Shown: piece after piece, positions 24,650 to 36,419 of the stretch
Layout of the letters: each line of letters begins with the position of its first letter
How positions within the stretch are numbered: the first letter of the stretch is position 1
Source of the DNA: Porogramme epimiltina
Lineage: Eukaryota; Basidiomycota; Agaricomycetes; Polyporales; Polyporaceae
DNA length: 64,000 nt
Assembly: GCA_900155495.1 (NCBI GenBank)
Contig: FTLJ01000814.1
Coordinates: forward strand, 1 to 64,000
Direction of reading: 5' to 3'
Translations under genes and position numbers: made by a program
Notes under the pieces: generated by a model
Database searches by the model: none
Told to the model about the DNA's origin: nothing
Seen by the model: the letters and a program-made list of their open reading frames with translations, nothing else

Positions 24650-25086
24650 CTACGACTCATCCGAGGCGTTGATGGTAAGCCTTTCTTCTCCGCTTTCGCC
24701 ATCCCGCTTCTCCTGCTCAGCCAACCGTATCCTATCCGACATCCGCCCGGTCAACACTGGTCTGCTTCGATAGGAAAGTGCAGAAACTCGCCTATTCCGA
24801 GCGACTAGCACACGTAGCGTCCTCTCCTTCTCCAGAGGCGTCATACTCTCCCAATTTGCGACGCGAGACAGAGTCTGTTGTGCGCACGACTTGTTAATGG
24901 AGAAGGAGTTGCAGCACGAGGAAGACGTACGCCATCGCTGTTGACAACAACTGGGCCCAGGGCGTCGAACTTGAACGTCTGTGTTCCGTTCACAGACAGT
25001 TGCTCCACACTGTCCTCGCTGGGTGGTGGGGGTAGCGCTAGCAGTGGAGATGCATTGGTGGATCCGAAGCTTTCAGCTGTGTTCAT
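24650..25086 (-). CDS. Small conserved fungal protein with GTLSRVxNWxxM motif
   Basis: Exons 25086-24931 and 24874-24650 join in phase to 126 residues. The N-terminus is low complexity (MNTAESFGSTNASPLLALPP). The conserved core spans the intron: VEQLSVNGTQTFKFDALGPV, VVNSDG, then GTLSRVANWESMTPLEKERT and LRVLVARNR. I know this core from many small fungal proteins of unknown function, usually about 90-130 residues with the same NSDGT-LSR-NW-MT-E-RT signature. No signal peptide or membrane segment is seen. The tail after ARNR, ending NASDES, is less certain. A GC-AG intron there is possible, so the stop at 24650 is the weaker part of the model. Confidence 0.75.
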
Positions 25087-25408
25087 TGAGGAAGGGAGTC
25101 AATGACGCCAGGGAATATGGTAAGGGTGAGGGTGCGCGCAGAAGCTCCAGACCGAGGCCAATGATCACTGTGCTCTGGGTGCCGGCGGCAAAAACGGCCC
25201 GCTGTTCCGCGCCCCATCGTACCATACGTCTCAGTTTTCGAGGGGGCCAAGTCATTTACACTCCCTAGTTTTCGATGGAGTTTACATGCAGAACGTCGGA
25301 CTTCAGCTATTTACATTCCTATGAATGAACCTTTTATTTCTTCTTCGTCCATTACACCCTGGCTTCAATCCACACTACAAGTTCGGCCGCCACTACTACG
25401 CATGCCGC

Positions 25409-25799
25409 CTAACGCTGCCCCGCAGGCCCACCAAACGTAGGGAACGGCCCGCCAGGGGTGGGCGAGTCATACGTGATTGTAAGAGTCGTCGGTTCACCAT
25501 TGATGGAAGTTGTGATTGTCGTGACCCAGTCCGGATGGAGCCCACCAACGAGTGCGGGAGTCGACGTGGGCAGAGGCCAGGGAAACGTCGGATCCGGGTC
25601 GGCGGTCGCGACGATGGTGGTCGGCGTGCCGTCTACGGTCACCGTGAAGGTGGTCACGTAGTCCGGGTGAGGAACCGCAGGGACCGCAACGACTGTAAAC
25701 AGGTATTAGGTGACGGTAATAGAAAGAGGGCGAGTAAGGTACTCCACCATTTCCACAAAGCACAGCGACGAGAGCAAGCGTTACGTAGAGGCGTTGCAT
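25409..25799 (-). CDS. Small secreted protein with two diverged VTT modules
   Basis: Exons 25799-25748 (52 nt) and 25692-25409 give 111 residues. MQRLYVTLALVAVLCGN is a signal peptide. The mature part has two modules: DYVTTFTVTVDGTPTTI with ADPDPTFPWPLPT, then DWVTTITTSINGEPTTLTIT with YDSPTPGGPFPTFGG. Both align with the repeats of the genes at 21167 and 23201 (VTT, a G-x-PTT turn, an aromatic-Asp-Pro step, then FPT). The first exon is 52 nt in all three genes, with the intron at the same phase near the signal-peptide end, so the genes are true relatives. The donor read here, GTGGAG, is weak but is the only one giving the right phase. There is no dibasic site between the modules, unlike at 23201. 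Confidence 0.8.
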
Positions 25800-25859
25800 C
25801 ACTGAGGTCGTGGAGACGTGTGCGTCTTGGGGTGTAGCAATATGTGGGTGCGCTACCAT

Positions 25860-25865
25860 TTTATA
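25860..25865 (-). promoter_or_regulatory. TATA box of the minus-strand secreted protein gene
   Basis: TATAAA on the minus strand, 61 bases before the start codon at 25799. The spacing is essentially the same as in the related gene at 23201. Confidence 0.5.
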
Positions 25866-26639
25866 AGGTCAGGACAGAATATCCCGGAGAATACCCCGAG
25901 GTGACCCAAACTCACAGGCGGCGTCGAGATCACCGATGCGCCTAGAGCCCGCGAAGGCAGAGAGGTCAGAAAAACGGTGAGCTGAGTTTGTCAGTCATGC
26001 AGTATGTCCGTCATATGCCTCTTGAGATGCTCCCTACGGGCATGTGAGGAAGACGGTGTCCTGCACAAACATTTTGGCGAGATCGCTACTGAATTGGACG
26101 GGATCATTTTCGGATGCGCCGGTATGCTCGCCTTGTTTTCATGCCGCAGAGCCAAGACCCAAGTCATACTACGGCTCTGTCTAGAATCTAGGATGGACGG
26201 GCTTGGCAGACCCATGGACAGCCCGTGTCCGTATATACGCCGCGGTGAGAAGACGAGAAGGCCATCTAGAGTGTGATCAAGGTCAAGCTGTTGAAAGAGG
26301 CACAAATGGAAATCAGGGATTGACTTGCCTGAAAAACCCCTTCATTGAAACAAACATTTGAAAGATTCATCGCCGTACATGAGCTGACCTCGGCCTACTG
26401 CGGCTGCTTCACTCGGATTAGGCGTCGGAGGTTCTCAGAACGCCGGACTACCCATGGCCATCCGTCGCTCGACGCGTCAGTGTGACGTCATACCCATCCT
26501 TGGGGCCCTGTGCGACGGGTGTTGAATAATCTTCTAGTCCCACGACGCCTCAGGGCATGAGCTGCATGCACGCCCCTTAATGCTTGCACAGTGGGCGAAG
26601 AGTAGATAGTGATGCATGATGGTCTAGACTGTCGTGCGA
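25866..26639. other. Intergenic region, nothing recognised
   Basis: Between the secreted-protein gene and the duplicated block that precedes the hydrolase. No motif-bearing open frame was found. Confidence 0.4.
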
Positions 26640-27395
26640 GCCGATTCAGACGCGTGGCGGAGGAAGTGCGCGGTGGGCCCGTGCGTGAGAAGTGTTTGAC
26701 GCCTATGTATATAAGGTAATGGGGGTGATGAGGGTGTCCTCAGACGATTCTTCCACGATCATAAACGCTGATGACGAGACCCCAAGCAGCGAGATGAGCA
26801 CGAACGTCTCCGGACGGTCGGCGTTGACATCGCTCGTTCGGCTACCCACCTTGTTATTTTCAAAGGGACGGGCTATTTCACAGCTGAGGCGTCATCTTAC
26901 GGGAAGTTTCGTCTTTACCTACGTTCGCCTTCAATACATACATCCTCTCTTCTATCGTGACTGTGAGCCTAGCAGCTATTTTGTAAACGACTTTCTTGGC
27001 TCTTTCATCTACATGCCGGAAGATGGTCGGTCTGAACCAATAACAGCTGGAACGTCACGGCCAGTTGGTGACAAGTGTAGTGAGCCTCTAGTCGTCCAAG
27101 TTGATGCACGTTGACTGACAATATTGTTTGGCAGACTCCGGCGCAGTATCCCCCTGCGCTGCGCTACGTCGTTGACCAAGCTGAAAGCTCACTGACATAC
27201 ACGTTCCCCTCCGCCCTTCGCCCTTAAGACCGCAAGCCAATTACGTCAAGGCAGTGCACGTCGAGTCAGCCTGCGGACGCAGCTCCGCGTGCACTACAAT
27301 CCCCCTCCGGGTGCATTTTCTCTCCGCACAAGCAATAAACCGGAGACGGTGTGGCGTTTGAAGAGGTACGTCTACTGCGTGGGTACCTTTGTGCT
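26640..27395 (+). repeat. Upstream arm of an inverted segmental duplication (copy 1)
   Basis: This stretch is repeated in inverted orientation at about 48375-47700. The best part, 26700-26940, is close to 90 percent identical by eye, with the shared translation VSSDDSSTIINADDE and SGRSALTSLVRLPTLLF-type segments. Beyond 27130 the similarity continues at lower identity (VWQ-AQYP, FPSAL, PADAAP, TGDGVAFEEVR). In this copy that frame carries two stops, whereas the other copy keeps it open. It may be an old gene upstream of the hydrolase or a conserved promoter block. I cannot name a product. Confidence 0.65.
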
Positions 27396-27583
27396 GTTGA
27401 GACCATTGAAAGCGATGCAGGGGAGTTGTCGGCACGCGTGGGCAGTCGCCTTGCCGGACATGACCGCAGTGCAGGTTTTGGCCCATGTGGATCCTATGGC
27501 CTCTTCGGCGGCGTCAATCGAATCTCCAGGGACTCCATATAACCTGCTGTCGCATCAACTAGATAACGGCACTCGACTCGACT

Positions 27584-29998
27584 ATGGCCTTCCGCGCTCT
27601 TTCATCGGTCTTGGTGCTCGTCGCTACCGCACTGCATGCTTCTCGACTAGTTCAAGCTACCAATCGCGTAAGCCCTTTCCTTCCAGTTTGTGCAGCAGGA
27701 ACCAACGATTTTTGTTTTTCTACAGTCCGTTGTATGGGGAGGCTGCGACCCTTCTGTCGTCCAGGACTCCGCGCTTTCCTGCGGCTTCTTAGAGGTCCCC
27801 CTCGATTACCACGATCCGCCCGTCGGTAAGGGGCGCCTTGCCCTGGCCAAGGTGAACGCTACCGCGGATCCCGGAGCGCGACTTGGCACTCTTCTCTTCA
27901 ATCCTGGTAAAGTTCCATCTCACGCGCGCACCTCATTATCCTCACAAGTGCACTTTCGCAGGTGGTCCTGATATCTCAGGCATCCAAAGCTTAAGCGAGA
28001 GCAGCGCATTATTACTCGAGCTTTCTGGAGGCCTGTACGACATTGTCAGCTGGGATATACGAGGAACCGGCTCTCTCTCCATGTAAGGCCATCTACTCAA
28101 GTTACCATCTCCCCTCTAATTCTCGTATGCCTCCGTCCAGCCCCGGCGACATCTTTTGCTTTCACACCGCCGAAGAGCAGAACGCATTCTTTGCCGGGAC
28201 CCTCGAAGACAGCGGCATCGAGTACACGGGCAACTTCACTGACCCCGCCGACATCCGTGCGCTCCTCGCACAAGCGCCGCGCATGCAGGCCAAGTACGAA
28301 GAGCTCGGGCGCAAGTGTATGGAACACGAGGGTGGGAAGTTCCTCAAGTACGTCGGGTCGGCGGCCACCGCGCGCGACATGATCACTATTGTGGACACGA
28401 TTGTGGGCGAGGGAAGCCTGGTCAACTACGTCGGCATCTCGTACGGGACAATCATTGGGTCGTGGTTCATAAACAGTGAGTTGGTGCACTCCCTGCTGAT
28501 GGCCACGTCGCTGATAGTGGTACAAACAGTGTTTCCGGAGGTGTGTAGCTCGCACGAGCTAGCGTGACTGTGATGGCTGACTCAAGATATCTTCGCACGC
28601 CATCTGTTACAGCGTGTTGGCCGCGTCGTCCTCGACGGCATCCTCGACCCACAGTTCTACGCGACTCAAGACCTTTCTCTGGTGAGCAACTCACCGCACC
28701 TCTTCCATCCTGCATGCTTAATTGTACCTTCCTTTCCCCATACAGCACTGGTCCCATGAGCTAGTCGACGCAGATACCGCGTACAAGGCATTTGTCACCG
28801 GCTGCGCGCTCGCGGGTCCCGAGGGATGCGCTATGGCAACCGCGGCCGGAGAGACGCCAGAAGAGGTGGATGCTAGTGTGCAGAAGCTTCTGAAGGCCGC
28901 GCACGACGCGACCAGGAGGAACGCGTCTGTGCCAGCTACCTCTGGTCAAATCCGAAGTGAGCGCGCTTTTAACGAGACTAAGAGAGAGATAGGGAGCTAA
29001 CGAAGAGTCACGTGATAGACATGCTATACGAGGAGGTGACGTCACCGGACGACTGGTCGAACTTCGCGAACGAGGTGTATCCCGGAATCGCCCAAGCCGT
29101 CGATGAGGAATCCAGACAAATCAAGAACATCACTCGTAAAGCCAATCTCAAGCGCAGGTTATTGTTGTTTTCTCTTAACATGCATTAGTTGGTGCCTGAC
29201 GTCATGGTCCAGTAATCGCAGGCGGCAAGATCAAGGTGGCGAGAACACGCCGTTCAGTACGGAAGCGATCATGTGCGGCGACAGTGTCGACGCACACCAC
29301 CCCAGCATGACTGCGGTCTTCAAGAATCTCATATCCGCGTCGCGCAACGTCTCGCACATGTGTACGTGCTCACAGAGTCCTCTTTCCCCTGCTCTTTCTG
29401 ATGGTATGGGCGCGTGTGCAGTCGGCGCACAGTTCCCCGAGCCGGCGTACATCTGCACATTCTGGCCCACCCGCGCTGTGGAGCGGTACCAAGGCCCGTT
29501 CAACAAGTCTCTCGCGAACCCTATCCTCGTTCTCTCCAACACAGTGCGTCGCATCCCTTCATTGGCGTTTTGTGTCGCTCGCTGATGAGGTTGCGTTGTA
29601 CGTTGTGTTAGATCGACCCGAGCACTCCCCTCGTCGGTGCACAGAACGTGGTGACGATGCTAGGGGATAAGGCGAGGCTCGTTAGACAGAACAGCGTCGG
29701 GGTAAGCTTTCCGACACCGGCCTTGCTGCACACATCCCACTGATGATGCACTGAATGCGCAGCATACAACGAACCCGGAGCCGTCCGCCTGCCTTGCAGG
29801 CGTCATATTCGCGTATGTCGCAAACGGCACGGTGCGCTTTCTCTTCTCTATCGATCCGCGGCAGCGTCGTCCTGAACAGTTGCCCTCCAGCTTCCGGAGG
29901 ACAACGACACTGTATGCGAGGTGGATGCGGACTTTGAAGTTTTCAAGGGTGTAAACATGCAGATGATCCTCGAAGCCCTACAGAGTGGCGAATTATAG
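27584..29998 (+). CDS. Secreted alpha/beta hydrolase, TAP-like peptidase family (S33 type)
   Basis: Thirteen exons: 27584-27667, 27726-27906, 27962-28082, 28141-28475, 28530-28540, 28613-28681, 28746-28956, 29019-29157, 29222-29361, 29422-29543, 29612-29701, 29763-29831, 29891-29998. Total 1680 nt, 559 residues. Exon 1 encodes a signal peptide (MAFRALSSVLVLVATALHAS). Family landmarks are NPGGPDISG for the oxyanion region, WDIRGTG, GISYG with nucleophile Ser229, the acid Asp473 in NTIDPSTPLVGA, and His502 in SVGHTT, close to the usual spacing of TAP-like hydrolases. AIMCGDSVD is also conserved in that family. Exon 5 is only 11 nt. Relatives cleave N-terminal peptides or small esters outside the cell; the true substrate is unknown. 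A broken copy lies at 47 kb. The exon 8 donor GTTATT is weak but needed for phase. Confidence 0.92.
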
Positions 29999-30367
29999 GG
30001 GATCCATAGCGAAATATTGGCAGTGTGACACGTCGCCGGACGTCTGCTGCACTTGGACAATGGAAATGCGACTGTTTTGACCTTGCCATCAGACTCCACA
30101 ATGAGGTGCTCACAGCGATACCGTGTCTTACGAAAGCTGGCCCTTGAAATACAGGCAGAGCTATGGCTCGGAACGGGGTGCATTCAGCCTGGTTCTATCC
30201 GTTATCGACTAATCTGATAACAGCCTGACTGCTAGATTAGATAAAACCCTTATCTCTGCATAGTCACGTGATATTCCCTCGGTTCAACGCTCAGTTCCCT
30301 CATATTGTTTTCCCAATTCCACCCCCTATCTTATCCCCCTCTATCATCCCCCTCATCTTCACAAGCG

Positions 30368-31338
30368 ATGGAATACTGCCAACGCTGCGAACGGTGGTTC
30401 AACTCAGAGCGCGCGCTCAAAGCTCACAATGCCAACTCCAGCAGACATCATATATGCTACACCTGCAACCTCGACTTCGTAGGGGCGCTCAATCTTATTG
30501 AGCATTATGTTCAAAGCCGCAACCACTACTACTGCAGAAGATGCGACGAGCACTTTGACAACACGGATTACCTGTATGGGCACTACGATAAGGTTCACGA
30601 TTGGTGCAGGGCATGTCTTATGGTGCGCACTTCTACCACGTGCGCGCATTCGAGACAGGTGATCCTACAGGCAACCCCTTCTCCTTTTCTCTCGCACAGA
30701 TCTTCAAAAACGAAGCCGGGCTACACGAACATCGGAGACAGAAGCACGCTGATCAGTACTGTGCCTCTTGCAAACGCATGTTCATCAGCACGAACAATCT
30801 CCGCGCGCACGAGCGCTCGTCCATCCACGCGGGCCGCAACGTCCTTTGTCCACTCAAAGGATGCGGCCGCACCTTCGTCTCGCGCTCGGCCCTCGTCATC
30901 CACCTCGAATCCGGCACATGTGCATCCGGCATGAATCGCCGCATGATCGACGACCTCGTCGGCCGCCTCGACCGCAACGGCGTTCTCACCGACCCCTCGC
31001 GGCTCCTGGAAGGCGGCTCGGGGACGCGGGGTGTGGAGGTGACGGGGGTGTGGGCGACCGACCGCGCGTGGAACGGGCGCGATTACGAGTGCTACTTGTG
31101 CTCGCGCTATCGGGGCTTCCGCTCGCTCGCTGCTCTGAACCAGCATCTACAGAGTCCTGCGCATGCGGACAAGCGGTACAGGTGCCCAGCGGCGTGGTAT
31201 GGATGTGGGAAGGAGTTCTCGACGCTGAGTGGCTTCGTACAGCACATGGAGAGTGAGCAGTGTGGTGTGTATCGGTTTAAGTATAGGGTAGATCGGGCGA
31301 TCGACGGGTTGGGGAGTGAGAGGCTTCTCACTCTTTGA
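30368..31338 (+). CDS. C2H2 zinc-finger protein, paralogue 1
   Basis: Exons 30368-30622 (255 nt) and 30700-31338 (639 nt) give 297 residues. At least six Cys-Cys-His-His modules run along it, beginning YCQRCERWFNSERALKAHN, then YTCNLDF...HYVQSRNH, YCRRCDEHFD...HYDKVH, YCASCKRMF...HERSSIH, CPLKGCGRTF...HLESGTC, and YECYLCSRYRGFR...HLQSPAH. The C-terminus ends with a CGKEFSTLSGFVQHMESEQC module. Between them is a helical GMNRRMIDDLVGRLDRNG linker. Fungal proteins of this build are assumed to bind nucleic acid; no target is known. Two paralogues lie at 49028 and 50655 on the minus strand. The intron sits in the same place in the full-length paralogue. Confidence 0.9.
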
Positions 31339-32225
31339 GGCTTTAGAGCTTTAGACCTCAGTGAGTGTGTACACTGTGCAACGCGTGACATATGCTGATT
31401 GTTTACGGCTTAGGTTGGAAGCTCGAATTCATCAGCTTGTTCTTTAAGCCTGAGAGCTCCGTCGATGTACAACAATCTTATCCTGAATGAACACTGTCCA
31501 TCTTCCGGACATGTTCCTCACGAATCCCGATTTATCAGAGATCCGTTCAGCTGCTAGCACTGTGTTGTCCTGACTAGGACGAAATGCTCTGATTGAACTG
31601 ACGTCGCTCTTGTAGAAAAACATGTGCGTGTGATTCCACGGGTCCATTTCCCGGACCCTTGGCTGCAAGTTTCCTTTCATATCCTACAAATCGAGCTACT
31701 GAGTCCCCATCATTCGGCACATTCCTTATGGGAATCTTATATGGACGTCATTCACTCTGCGAAAGCGATCCCTAAGATATGCCAGGACGAGTACATGATT
31801 TTAGTTAACTCTGTATTTGGAAACACGTGGCTATATCAACACATCATTGAACGTATCTTTACGACTGACTGGACGACATGATCATCTGAAACTTCAGTCA
31901 TTAGCAATGCCATGTACACCTGAAGGGGGTGTGTCCGTACTCACTATCCCGACTGCTCCCGAATCACAGTCCCAGCATAAGCGTAGCACACCGGAGCACT
32001 GGAGCCGTTATGAGGCCCAAGCGCAGTCCTGAAACTAGGATTTATTCAGGATATACGGATTGTTCAAGACCCACTTACTTCCTGACGTCGTGGCTTTGGG
32101 CACCTCAGAGGCTATTGCGGAGCTCATATAGGGGCTTTTTTTATCTTCCGTATCTTGACCAAACGCTGCCACGAGTCCAAATTCTACAATGATATGTAGC
32201 AAAGAATATGGAGTGTTAGTTTATA
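31339..32225. other. Intergenic region between convergent genes
   Basis: Holds the 3' ends of the C2H2 gene and the minus-strand GYPLW gene. Only short unrecognised open frames. Confidence 0.4.
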
Positions 32226-34010
32226 CTAGACAGGTAGGATGGCCTTCTCACCATTCGTCTTCATGAGAACTCCGATAAACCGGGGATCGTAGTCAACCTT
32301 GGCATGATCCAATGAGGCAAGGCCGCGTTCAAGCTCAAGTTTCCAGAATGCATTCAAGGATAGAGCAGCCATGTCGTTGGAGATGGTCCCAATGGGTGAC
32401 AACTCACTCGGGATGCTGCAGGACAGGAGTCGGGGTCTGGGGCTGATTCTGGTACACTGTACGATGCCCGTTGGCCATGCCATGAGTCTATTCGAAACAC
32501 GAACGGTGCCGGCTTTCATAGACGAAGTTAGTGGCGTGATAGAACATATTAACCTTAAATTCTACCTACTTCCGCGCTTATCGACCTTAATATGCGGAGA
32601 AACCTTCGCCAGTGCAGCGGGTATGTCGTCCACGGTATCTGTGAGCTGCATGGGGTATTTGAGAGAAAGTATAATCGACAAAGAGAGGTAGATTACCCCA
32701 CCTTTAAGAGCTCAAATAGGTCGGAGTCAGACGCCATCGCAATCTTTGCTTCCGAGTTCTGTGTTTGGTCATACCCAAGACGATGATTAGCACTCTTATG
32801 TGTGCCTCCACAGCATGATTCGAGGACACGTACATCCAATATATAATCAAGGAGGTAATCGACTGGGTCGTAACACTATAGGAAGTCAGTATCACTCGGT
32901 ATTCACATCAACGCTAAAACAGGCATACTTTGCTAGAGTGTTGTAGTTCAACATCGTTGTCCGACATTTGACTACACTGAGCGCCGGCGGATAACTCGTC
33001 CTGACCATTGTTAAAATCCCCCGGGGGTAGTATATGGGGCCCGGCACCAGCCCTCAAGGGTATCCATTTCTTTCGGTGAAGGTGGCGTCGTTTCATCTTC
33101 CAATAGTGAAAGAATAGGCAGTATTCCTTCGACTCCTGAGGGTCTGCGGATGGGGCCCCGTCGGACGACTCGTTGCCGACAACTCCGTGAGACTGATCAT
33201 GGGGACTCGTGCTAGGGCTGCATCGGGTGGCGGGTTCTTCGTGTTTGTCTTTGGAGATCTTGGCAGAGATTGATGTCTCCAGCTGATCAGAAATGCCGAA
33301 AGCTACGCTCACGGACCCCTTTCCGCCGTACGAGGTGTCACGAAACGCGGTGACTGCCCAAGGACCTGTAGTCTTGGTGGTGCCAGATATGAACATCAAT
33401 TGCTCATCTTTGAGTTGGAGGTGGTAGCTGTCTTCTCCGTTGGCAAAATTGATCCAGCTCTCGAACGTTGCTTGCATGTATCTACTGATGTGGCCATCTG
33501 AATGTATTTCCTGCGAAAAGTTGTGCGGTTCAGGCCCGAGGAGGAGAATGGCACCCCCATGTCGCTTGTAGTCGCAGTCTAGTCCCACAGAGAACCCACC
33601 CATACCGCTGTCATACGAAATGATATCAAACCAAGTGACAAGGTTTAGTAGATTATTTGATAGACCTACGGCATGCCACCTGAGAGCTTAGTTTTGATAT
33701 CCACAATAGTCATTCCTTCGCTGCGAATAGTTTCATCTTGGAACATATCCGTAGTCTCGTCGATAAGCAGTTTCCCTTTGCCGCCTTCGAGCTGGTAGAA
33801 TCTATCCGGGACGCCGCGCTGGTTGATCGAGTGGTTTTCAGGGTTCAATGTATTGAAAAGGGGAATGAATCCCCCCTTTTTTATGTAGCCAACGTCTCCG
33901 AGATGGATCGGACGGGGATATTCCTTATCTGGTTGCCAGAGGGGATAGCCATAGCCCGTGTTGGAGAGTTTCTGGACGTAGATGTCCCAAGGATGGGGTT
34001 TTGAAAACAT
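32226..34010 (-). CDS. GYPLW/GTTKT family protein 1, unknown function
   Basis: Six exons: 34010-33670, 33607-32929, 32875-32834, 32758-32702, 32645-32570, 32512-32226. Total 1482 nt, 493 residues. Starts MFSKPHPWDIYVQKL. Landmarks are GYGYPLWQPD, HLGDVGYIKKGGFIPLFN, GVPDRF, ISGTTKTTGPWAVTAF, a disordered Ser/Pro segment, FFHYWKMKRRHLHRK, then the short exons DPVDYLLDYILD and KIAMASDSDLFELL. I recognise the family from many Agaricomycete genomes; it has no assigned domain or function. Exon 6 adds about 95 residues (GTISNDMAALSLNAFWKLEL...) not found in the other three members, so it is either a fused extra domain or a wrong final exon. The gene lies head-to-head with paralogue 2, with 873 bases between their starts. 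Confidence 0.8.
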
Positions 34011-34883
34011 GGTAGGGGAACGGGGAAAAGATGCAAGTTGAGTGTAAACAATTGGGGGAGGCGGAGGTAGAACAACGCGGCGCAAACGAGGCGAGGGACC
34101 AGCATCACGCTATTCTATGGTACGATGTGCACACCTCGAGACTCCTCACGAGAGCCAAGAGTTTTCAGGTCAGAATTCCAATCAGAAAGGCCCTGACGGG
34201 ATTTGATATTCGTGGTTCTGTTTCGTAAAGCTGTCATGCTGAGAATTGAACGTCTCCTTGTGCAGGAGCCTAGACCCACGAACGAATCATTATGTACAAT
34301 GTAGCAAAGTTCTTGGGAAGGGTTTTGTATACTCATTTACTGCTGTTCATGACTTCAGATGTATATGATATATTGCTTCGGATACATTCCATCTTAGATC
34401 TACTCTTTGTGTAGAAACACCATATTTTGCCATGGCGGAAATCCCAAATTTTCAGTCCTTGTGGTCTGTCTAGATTGTGGGTGTGCAAAATGAATAGAGA
34501 ACGTCCTATGGTGAGGAGGACGCCCAACAAGTGTCACCTGGGCGCCGCCGTGTTGACACATTCGCGACATATGCCCTCTGAGAAATTTGTCATGGCAGTT
34601 CACTGTATAGACGAAGCCTTACGTAAAGTTCTTGCTTCTGGTCCACCTTTCCACCATACCTGTAACTATCTATTATTATAGCTATATTCTATCCATAACT
34701 GAGACGCTCTCCTTAGAGTTCTGACCCCAGAAAACTTTCGATCTCACGAAGAGCCCTAGGCCCCGTGTGGAAATGCACTGCCATGAGATGGCGGCACTCT
34801 AGTCACCATCCCCCCACCCTTGCTACTCAGGTCGCCATCCCTCTCCCACATCCTTGCTACTTTACTCGCATCCTTCCCCCGCC
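34011..34883. other. Shared divergent promoter interval of GYPLW genes 1 and 2
   Basis: 873 bases between two divergent paralogues. No TATA box near either start was obvious and no open frame is convincing. Both genes could be coregulated from here, which is inference from arrangement only. Confidence 0.4.
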
Positions 34884-36419
34884 ATGCCCCAGTACTGCGA
34901 TATCTATTCTCAACTGCTCTTCTTCAAGGGCTACGGCTATCCTCTTTGGTACCCAGAGAAGCCGACTCCGCGCCAGATTCATATCGGAGACGTTGGTTGG
35001 ATGAACAAGGGAGGATTCATTCCCCTCTTCAATTCTATGAAGCCTAAAGAACACGAGCTCAACAAAAACAACGTCCCTGACAATTTTGAGCTCCTCGGTA
35101 AATCCTTGACCGACAAGAGTATCGATGTGATCCCCAAGGCGATTGGGAGCAGGGGGACGATTTTCATCGATGTGGCTGGGGGTAATGCAGGAAATGCCGT
35201 TCAGTGAGCAGTCTACGCTTTCTATATACCCCTACTCATCCCCCCTACATCACGGTGCCACAGGGAAACGGCTGGAGGCACTGCAATATTCAAGAAGGAT
35301 TTCACCTACACGGGAAACATCGGTGCACTTCTCCTAGTCCCGTTTCCTTGTGTAAGCGAGGAGATAGAATCCCAAGGACATATCAAGGACTACATGCGTA
35401 CCTGCGTCGACAGCTGGTACAAATTTGCTACAGGGCTCGATGGTTTCTCCCTTCCATTATCCGACGAAGACCTCATGTTCGTCTCTGGCACAACTAAAAC
35501 GACATCCTGGGCTGTCGCCACATTCGGTGCAGATTCGAATCAGATCCTGGAGGGGCAGGGGTCTGCCGCTTTTGACCTCGATCCGAAAGCAATCACTCCG
35601 TTTTCGTTGAAGATTTCCGATAAACCGGCTCCGCTGGGGAGCACCCGCACCGGCCGATCCCCGTCAGAGCAAGTCTCCAGTGCAGGGGCAGAAGCAAGCC
35701 ACTGCGTATTTATACACTACTGGAAGATCAAGCGACGCCGTTCAGTGCCACGCTCTCCGTGGCTGCCCTTCTCTCCTCGGACGCATGGTGCGTCAGATGA
35801 CCCTAAACGGGCCCGAGGCGGGACCTCGACCAATCGCGGCTCCGGAGAAGCAGACAAAGGCTCGGCGTCGGATGAGCTCCAGGTTTGTCAATTGATTTGA
35901 GTGTAATATCTGATCGTGCTGATCGTACAATGCTTAGTGGATCGATCCGGTTAATCACCTGCTGGACTACATATTGAATGTACGTGTGGGCGGCTACAAT
36001 GTCTCCACGTGTGATCTGGTAAAGACGCTTACCGTGATGTGTAAGCAGACTTCACGAGCTAAGGTTGCAATCGCATCCGACTCCGACGTCATTAGAGTCT
36101 TGAAGGTGAGACAGCTCGGGGATATAGACACGACCCTTTCTCACCACTGTATATAGGACATACGCGGGGATATCGGTGACATACGCACCAGACTGGTGGA
36201 AGCGGCTCCGGCCATCTTCGTCGATAAGGATGGAGGTATGCGGTGTTCTGTCAATGGAATATAATTCAAACTAATGCACTCAAATAAGTTGGTACAGTAT
36301 CCGACAATGGCGGTGATTCCTCTGATGTTGAGACTGTTCAAGAAGCACGGGAATCATCCTCAGGCTCGCGACGCCTTCTGAAGCTTCCCTCGTTCGGGCG
36401 CACTAGCAGAGGCAGTTGA
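34884..36419 (+). CDS. GYPLW/GTTKT family protein 2, unknown function
   Basis: Six exons: 34884-35203, 35264-35882, 35938-35979, 36049-36105, 36157-36235, 36298-36419. Total 1239 nt, 412 residues. Starts MPQYCDIYSQLLFFKGYGYP (LWYPE follows), then IGDVGWMNKGGFIPLFN and VPDNFELLG. A central domain has GALLLVPFP, the SGTTKTTSWAVATFGAD motif and FIHYWKIKRRR. The short C-terminal exons read DPVNHLLDYILN, KVAIASDSDVIRVLK and RTRLVEAAPAIFVDKDG, and it ends VSDNGGDSSDVETVQEARES plus a basic Ser-rich tail. The 42-nt and 57-nt exons have exactly the same lengths in paralogue 1. No signal peptide or membrane segment. Function unknown. Confidence 0.85.

Noticed and set aside
26640..27395. Transposable element as the source of the dispersed block
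   Set aside because: No transposase or reverse-transcriptase motif and no clear terminal repeats or target duplications were seen at either copy; homology extends into a cellular gene, which fits segmental duplication.
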